Assembly: GCA_004123355.1 (NCBI GenBank)
Contig: SCHM01000001.1
Location: forward strand, 3,898,001-3,962,000
Direction of reading: 5' to 3'
DNA: 64,000 bases
Origin: Amphirosellinia nigrospora
Lineage: Eukaryota; Ascomycota; Sordariomycetes; Xylariales; Xylariaceae
Translations under genes and position numbers: made by a program
The notes under the pieces: generated by a model
What the model was told of the DNA's origin: nothing
The model's input: only the letters and a program-made list of their open reading frames with translations
Databases searched by the model: none
Shown here: piece after piece, positions 58,901 to 64,000 of the stretch
Numbering within the stretch: the stretch's first letter is position 1
Layout: each line of letters opens with the position of its first letter

Positions 58901-60217
58901 GTTCTGGATTTAATGGCAACTCCTTCTCTCCACCACCAGCCTGCATGGTCAGTGTCGCTTCGTATGTGTAGAGGCTACTGTTAGGTTGCTCTGATCGGAC
59001 CCTGCCGCCCAATCTACTCAACTCAGCGGGACTGACTAGAGCCGATGTTTCGGGGAGACCCTGCTTAATTTTGAGATTTGTTTCGCCATCGAGGTTGGCC
59101 GTCTCAATGTAACATAAGCCTTCGGGTTCAGAACTCGCGAGAAGCACCATGTCAGCAGGAAACGGTTCCTCAGACTCGACCCGCACAATATCCCTACCGC
59201 TACGTTGATCCAGCTTGTCTCTTCAAAATTCGATCCTCTCAGGACCCTAGCCTTTGAGTTGTTCAGAGCACTATCTGCTTGCTTCCTCCTGTAATCTTCG
59301 ACAAGCTCCTTGGCGGCGGAAATAAGTAACACTACGATGAGAGGGCCGATGGTAGTGTACTGGTTTGTGGGCGATAGCCCAGGGATTTGCTGCAATCCCG
59401 CGGTGAATAAGAAAAGACGTTCGCAAATTTGGAAACTGTTCAATTAGGAACTTGGGTAAGAAGGTAGCAACATTATATTTGGCAGTGGAGACGTGATTAT
59501 CGACGTATTTGTTGGCCGTGTTCGCTGGCGGGTTATTGAGATGTATGATTCGGGTCCCAACGACGAAGGGTCTGGCTTGCCGCTGCCGAAACCGAATTTG
59601 AAGTTCTTCAACTCGAATTTTTTGCTCTGTTTCGCTTGCGGAGTGGCCCCTGATGAATCTGTCCGTTCGTGTCTTGGGTCGGTCAAGGGGAGGTCCATCT
59701 CTGAGTAGCCTTGTCCCATACCCAGCATGCTCTTTGCCTTACCCAGAAAGCCGCCCCCAAGTCCCAATACACTATTTCGGCTCCGTGCATTCACACGTCT
59801 GGTATCATCAGGGCCGCTCATAGACCCCCCGCCATGTTGGTAGTATGATTGGTCATCGTCCGGATAGTCGTCAAAATCGTCTGCATACCTCCGATAGTTA
59901 TTTAGGTCGGAGGTCTGACTATATTGTCTATCGTTTTCGGCGATGTAAGGGGGCCGCGGACCTGACCCATGAGCGCCAGGCGCAGGATTCTTTACACTCG
60001 GATGAGTTGCCTGGCTATCACTACCGATGAAATCATCGTAGGAGACGGATTGGCGCGAAGGGAATTCGTTGCCGGGGTTGTTGGTGTTGTAGGAGCGAAG
60101 CAGTTCGTCGTCATTCACCGGTGCGCGTTGTCCGCCATAGGCAGGCTGGTCGTCGAGATCAAGAAGAAGGTCATTTTTCGAGTGGGAAGAGCCTCCGAGA
60201 GGCGCCCTTCCCGCCAT
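55988..60217 (-). CDS. drs2: Drs2-type P4-ATPase (phospholipid flippase), ten frame changes
   Basis: Trans-Golgi aminophospholipid flippase of the Drs2 group, moving PS/PE to the cytosolic leaflet for vesicle budding. Exons 60217-57022, 56909-56240 and 56171-55988, about 1351 residues. Cytosolic N-terminus MAGRAPLGGSSHSKNDLLLD, then RIIHLNNPPAN, TM1-2, VESEEPFPADMVLLASSEPE and ETANLDGETNLK (actuator domain), FSDKTGTLTCN (phosphorylated Asp), KYQAASPDEGALVQGA, YCKGADTVILERL, VWVLTGDRQETAINIG, IGDGANDVSMIQAAHIGVGI, the TM5-10 block and the C-terminal MEQFQKAIRKVRQVQRMRKQ, SQADESQTRVINAYDTT. Frame changes: about 59552-59554, 59433-59435, 59412-59415, 59192-59194, 58796-58803, 58689-58692, 58188-58193, 57956-57957, 57523-57525 and 56443-56446. 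Eight are single missing bases; all key motifs are intact. Confidence 0.93.
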
Positions 60218-62328
60218 ATCGCAAAGGAGAGAGAAACTTATACAGGGATGAGAATCGAAGACATGGGAAATTCAGGAAGTAACGGCTTGCTTTGGGGTTG
60301 AAGTTACTGAGTTTCTGGGTTTCAGTTTTACGCGACGGCTCAAGGCAAGATGATCGATGACAGATGGCTGGGCGGTACGGTGAAGGTCGTGTCGCAAGAG
60401 GACCAGGCTATGGCTGTGTCGAGAAAAAAGACAGACGGCTGCACGCAATACGAGATGCCCGGCCCGCAGGCGTCCTGTAAGAGAATCGACGTGGAATTAA
60501 GCAGCCTAAACGGGACTGGGGCGGACTCGGTAGTCAGGCACTTGCAGTACAGGCCAAATAGTGTATTACACTGCTAGCGGTCAAACAAAAGAATGAGGAC
60601 TGAGGACTGTGAACTGGTGATGCAGACGTTAGAACAGCTCAGTGAAGGTACAATCAATGCAGTTTTCTAAGTTGTAACGTACAATGCAGGTGCAGGGAGA
60701 CAGACAGGTCTGCAGATGGGCCAAAGGACGGCCAGTTGATGACATGTAATCGGGAGGTACCCCAGTTGATGGGTGAGTACCTGATAGGTCGACTGCTAGG
60801 TAGCGCAAAGCCGTTTTGTTTCGTCCATCTACACAGCCTCCGAAATGGAAGTGTACCTGCTACACCTACTACACTCTCTCCCTAATCAACTGTTCAGGGC
60901 TAAGGCACCTGCGAAAGGGACCTCGGGACTACTTACATGTAACAGCTACCTGATGCAGGTGTCTGATTGGACAAAAGGGAAGTATTGGCCCCAACGTTAA
61001 CATTAGGTACTTTTTCAGATACATCCCCTTGCGACATCACAAGTGTTGGGGATTGATCGTGACGAAGATGTGGTTGGGAATTTTTAATGTAGAATTCTAT
61101 ACTAGACCAACATTGCCAATACCCCAAGACATGTCTATAATAAAGCTTCTGCTTAGATATGTGAGGAATGTGCTTAGCCCAGACGCGCACGAGTAAGTAC
61201 ACTAGGTACTTAAATCTGTGAGACGTCATCTTTGAGGCGCAATCCGCCATGTGCAATCAAAGCTTAGGCGCTCATTGCTAGAATCTCCCCCAACGGCAAA
61301 GGACGTAATGCCTTACGGTACCTACTACATAGCGGAAAATTCCAGGGCATTAGAGTCTTCGCTTAATCTTTCCCTGCTTCGCATGGGCATGACGGAAGAC
61401 TGGGATAGCAGGCGACATCGTTGACCATCGTGAAGCCCAATAAAACTATCGACTTCCAGCACCGTTCGTCCAATGCTGTTGTCGGCCGCAATAAGCCCCT
61501 TGGGCGACTCCCGCAACAGTGGGCGCAGGCTCATCTATAGACCTTGTGCATCAGTAGTTAGAGCAGCGCGGATGTGCATGACGACGTGTATGGCCTCGAT
61601 CGAGACGGAGAAGGGCTGCTTCTGCGTGCCCTCATCCTGAGCTACCTCAGCACCATCTAAAGCGCTTCCCACCGTCCCTCGTCAAACTACAAGATACGCG
61701 CATGTCATATGCGCCTGACAAGAGTTTCCCCTGTTGCCCGGCGTCCTAGCCGCTATATCGGTCACCGCTAGAACGATGCATAAGAGCGACTACCTACTTT
61801 AGCTGTTGGAAGCGAAAATCTTCGCAGGTAGACGATGTTATAGACCTCAGACGACGGCGACATTGAGACCTATGAACCTAGATACTCCTGCTATTTCCAT
61901 GTCCTCACGGTTCTGTCAGCATGGGGACGGGACGGACAATCTGTGCTGCTAGAGTTCACAGTAGTTCTTCAGAATAATCTTATATTTTAAATTCGGGGAA
62001 ATCGTGGAATGTAGTGCTGGCTCTTGAACCACTACTAAGCTGACATGACGTTGAAAACACGGGGTAGATCCTGAATTATCAGTGAATGTTCAATCGGGGA
62101 CCAGTCTCAATTGTGGAAGGCCATACACCTCGCTGTGTAAGTAGGTAGGTATGTATTCACAACGTGGTACTCGGAATACCAATTAATTAATCACATGATC
62201 TTGAACTTTTAACTTTCCCAATTGCTTGATGGTGGTTTTTTTTTTTTTTAAATCATAACTCTCTAATTGGCTCCCTGGACCCCATTGCCCCTGTCCGCCA
62301 TAGCCATGGTCTATCATAAACCCAACTT
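60218..62328. other. Long spacer
   Basis: Promoter region of the P4-ATPase, then 1.5 kb of sequence without recognised genes. On the minus strand 61680-61325 a frame is open but for a single TAG (61536-61538); composition is only weakly protein-like. A T13-type run occurs at 62238-62250 in a region downstream of the hydrolase. Confidence 0.35.
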
Positions 62329-63683
62329 TTACAGAGCTGCCTTAAGGTCATCGCCGAGAACGCTCTTGATAAAGTCACCGATATGCTTGTTCACCTCGGC
62401 AGGCTTCTGAATCATAGCCCAGTGCGAGCAATCCGTCAGGATCTCCAGCTTGAAAGGGCCAGCAAAGTGCTGCTCCTGACCATTCGCCATCCAAGTAGGC
62501 AGAGCGGAGTCCTTATCTGCCATGAGTAGCATGCCAGGCATGGGGAACTTGAAGTTGTCGGCGGCCATGACCTCCTCGTCGGCCCCGTTGAGCTCACGGG
62601 TCCTATACCAGTTGCAGGGGCCATGGAGGCCGTGGCGTGAGAACTCCTGCACATAGTGGTCGATCATCTCCTTGCTGACGAGCGGGCTTTGGCCGATGCT
62701 ATCGATGTTCTCCTCGAGGACGCCGTGGCTGACGGCGAACACGGGCTTTCCCTCCGGCGTCGTGCCGCCGTACAAGCCGTTGAGGAAGGCTCGAAGACGC
62801 TCGGGCGACTTGGATACGATCTCTTCTGCTCCGCCACCGGCGAGTTGCAGCTGGTATGTGAAGTTGGGCATCTTCGCGACTAGCTCCGGAAGGGACATCG
62901 AGACCGAGGATGGCGGTAAGAACGGCACGCAGACCGAGAAAACACAGCGGATCAGCTCTGGGTAGTACTGTGCCATGCGCCTGTATTATTTTATTGTTAA
63001 TTATCAACTCCAGGCAATTTACGAGGGATCAGCATAAGTAACAAGCCATGGCTCATAACGCAGCGCTCAAATGTAAGTGAAAAGGGGGATACGTGGCTTA
63101 CCAGACGAATAGGCCACCCCAATCATGTCCGCCTAGGATGATCGGCTGTCAGTGACTTGTTTGATGACCTGAACCATCTGAGCCGTCATCTTCTTCATCG
63201 AGTACTCTTTATATGAGTCCGGCGCATCGGTTTGCCCGTAGCCCAGCATGTCCGGCACGACAACCTGCAGGTTCAGAGATAGCAAGTAAGGCACCTGGTT
63301 GCGCCATCCCATTCCAATATCCGGCCTATATACACCAGTCAGCTTCCACATAATCACTTGATAGGACACTAGCATACCAGCCGTGAATGAGCAATACTGT
63401 AGCCGTTGGCGTGCCAGCAGGTTTCGCTAACATGTAGTGGTATTTGACGCCATCTACTTCAGCGAACTTGTGCTCGACCCGTGGGTCGTTGGGAGCGAGG
63501 GAATCCACCATCTCGTCCTTTGGAACAGCGGTACTTGGTGAATGAATTAGTACCTTATCGAAAGAATTCCATCTCACGAGATAGTATGAAGCAGCAATGT
63601 GAGAAGGATAAAATGTTACAAGGGAAATATGGTTCGTTATCATATCTCATGTGTTTCACTCACCTGGGATCGAATAAACTCAT
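62329..63683 (-). CDS. Epoxide-hydrolase-like alpha/beta hydrolase
   Basis: Alpha/beta-hydrolase of the soluble epoxide hydrolase branch. Exons 63683-63664 (MSLFDP), 63533-63378, 63325-63102 and 62980-62329; 350 residues after one correction. Oxyanion-hole motif LLIHGWPD spans the exon 2/3 junction; LQVVVPDMLGYGQTDAP follows; the nucleophile elbow is ILGGHDWGG, where Asp is the expected attacking residue; the catalytic His sits in LTDCSHWAMIQKPAEVN; the acid is probably the Asp in LLMADKDSALP. The lid contains the WYRTRELN motif whose Tyr helps open the epoxide ring. Frame change between VIKQVTD and PIILGGHDWGG at GG on the plus strand 63144-63145. No targeting peptide. Detoxification or lipid-epoxide turnover is inferred from the family. 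Confidence 0.88.
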
Positions 63684-64000
63684 GGTGAAGAAACGAGAAG
63701 GGTGGGTAAGCGAGAGAGAGAGAGAAAGACAAAATTACCATTAATATGACGGATCGTATTATATGTCAGCTTGGCGAATCAAACGACACCGCCCTACAAA
63801 GTCAGTCTCTATGTGGGCTGCTCGATTTTATATCATGCTGCGGTGTTGCGGGCAAGAGGGGGCGCTCTGAGCTTGGCCTGCATATTGAGGCCGACCCGAG
63901 GTTCCACCCATGATCATGACTGCGGGGAGCTGCCTTTCCCAGACGACCCATTTATTTCTCGTAGATCGTGCAGTGGCAGTCCCGAGGTAACCTATTATGG
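63684..64000. promoter_or_regulatory. Upstream region of the hydrolase gene
   Basis: Contains a GA-rich repeat (GAGAGAGAGAGAAAG near 63713-63727) in the presumed 5' UTR or promoter. No coding feature is visible to the end of the window. Confidence 0.4.

Noticed and set aside
62236-62250. Long T run as a possible terminator or retroposon tail
   Set aside because: No target-site duplication or adjacent retroposed coding sequence; homopolymers of this size are common in fungal spacers.
533-63683. Programmed frameshifting or repeat-induced point mutation as cause of the frame breaks
   Set aside because: Sites share no slippery heptamer or following structure, occur in unrelated genes, and the changes are indels, whereas RIP makes C-to-T transitions.

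Overview
The window is nuclear DNA of a filamentous ascomycete (Pezizomycotina, most likely a Sordariomycete). The evidence is short introns of about 45-130 nt with GTANGT donors, CTAAC/CTGAC branch sites and YAG acceptors, fungus-type domain families, and gene-sparse spacers carrying short CCTAGGTA palindromes. I see no prokaryotic features, no rRNA or tRNA gene, no CRISPR array and no intact transposon. Almost everything recognisable is conserved housekeeping.

Layout. 0.5-2.3 kb (+): glutathione synthetase. 2.7-6.2 kb (-): mitochondrial single-strand DNA-binding protein Rim1 and a SET/MYND protein. 9.2-9.5 kb (-): CsbD-like stress protein. 10.6-11.6 kb (+): Swc5 of the SWR1 complex. 13.1-14.8 kb (-) and 15.5-17.5 kb (+): U-box cyclophilin Cyp8 divergent from a PTM1/GPR107-type 7-TM protein. 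18.0-19.6 kb (-) and 20.1-21.5 kb (+): NDUFAF7 divergent from a CDK11-type kinase. 22.1-23.0 kb (-): secreted/anchored DUF7137-like protein. 25.9-27.8 kb (+): Nrd1-like RRM protein. 29.5-32.2 kb (+): Dcp2 decapping enzyme. 32.9-33.3 kb (-): remnant of a CmcJ/AsaB-type oxygenase. 33.9-35.0 kb (+): ER SNARE Use1. 35.8-38.0 kb (-): BRCT-WGR protein. 39.0-40.4 kb (-): uncharacterised fungal protein. 42.3-44.0 kb (+): methionine/LAT-type permease. 44.5-46.6 kb (-): mucin-like single-pass membrane protein. 48.0-49.6 kb (+): GNAT acetyltransferase. 50.7-52.5 kb (-): alternative NADH dehydrogenase. 54.2-55.3 kb (-): isochorismatase-like hydrolase. 56.0-60.2 kb (-): Drs2-type P4-ATPase. 62.3-63.7 kb (-): epoxide-hydrolase-like enzyme. 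Spacers contain at least three unassigned stretches that look like terminal exons.

The dominant unusual signal is that about two thirds of these conserved genes change reading frame, usually by one missing base at a short homopolymer, with strong family similarity continuing on the other side. Restoring a single base makes the exon sums divisible by three in every gene where I could add them up. Ten such changes fall in the P4-ATPase alone. This pattern fits residual indel errors of a long-read or homopolymer-prone assembly much better than mass pseudogenisation, so automated annotation of this window will truncate or split many real genes. I did not find a convincing new multi-gene system; the best leads are the orphan exons, the BRCT-WGR protein and two uncharacterised fungal proteins.
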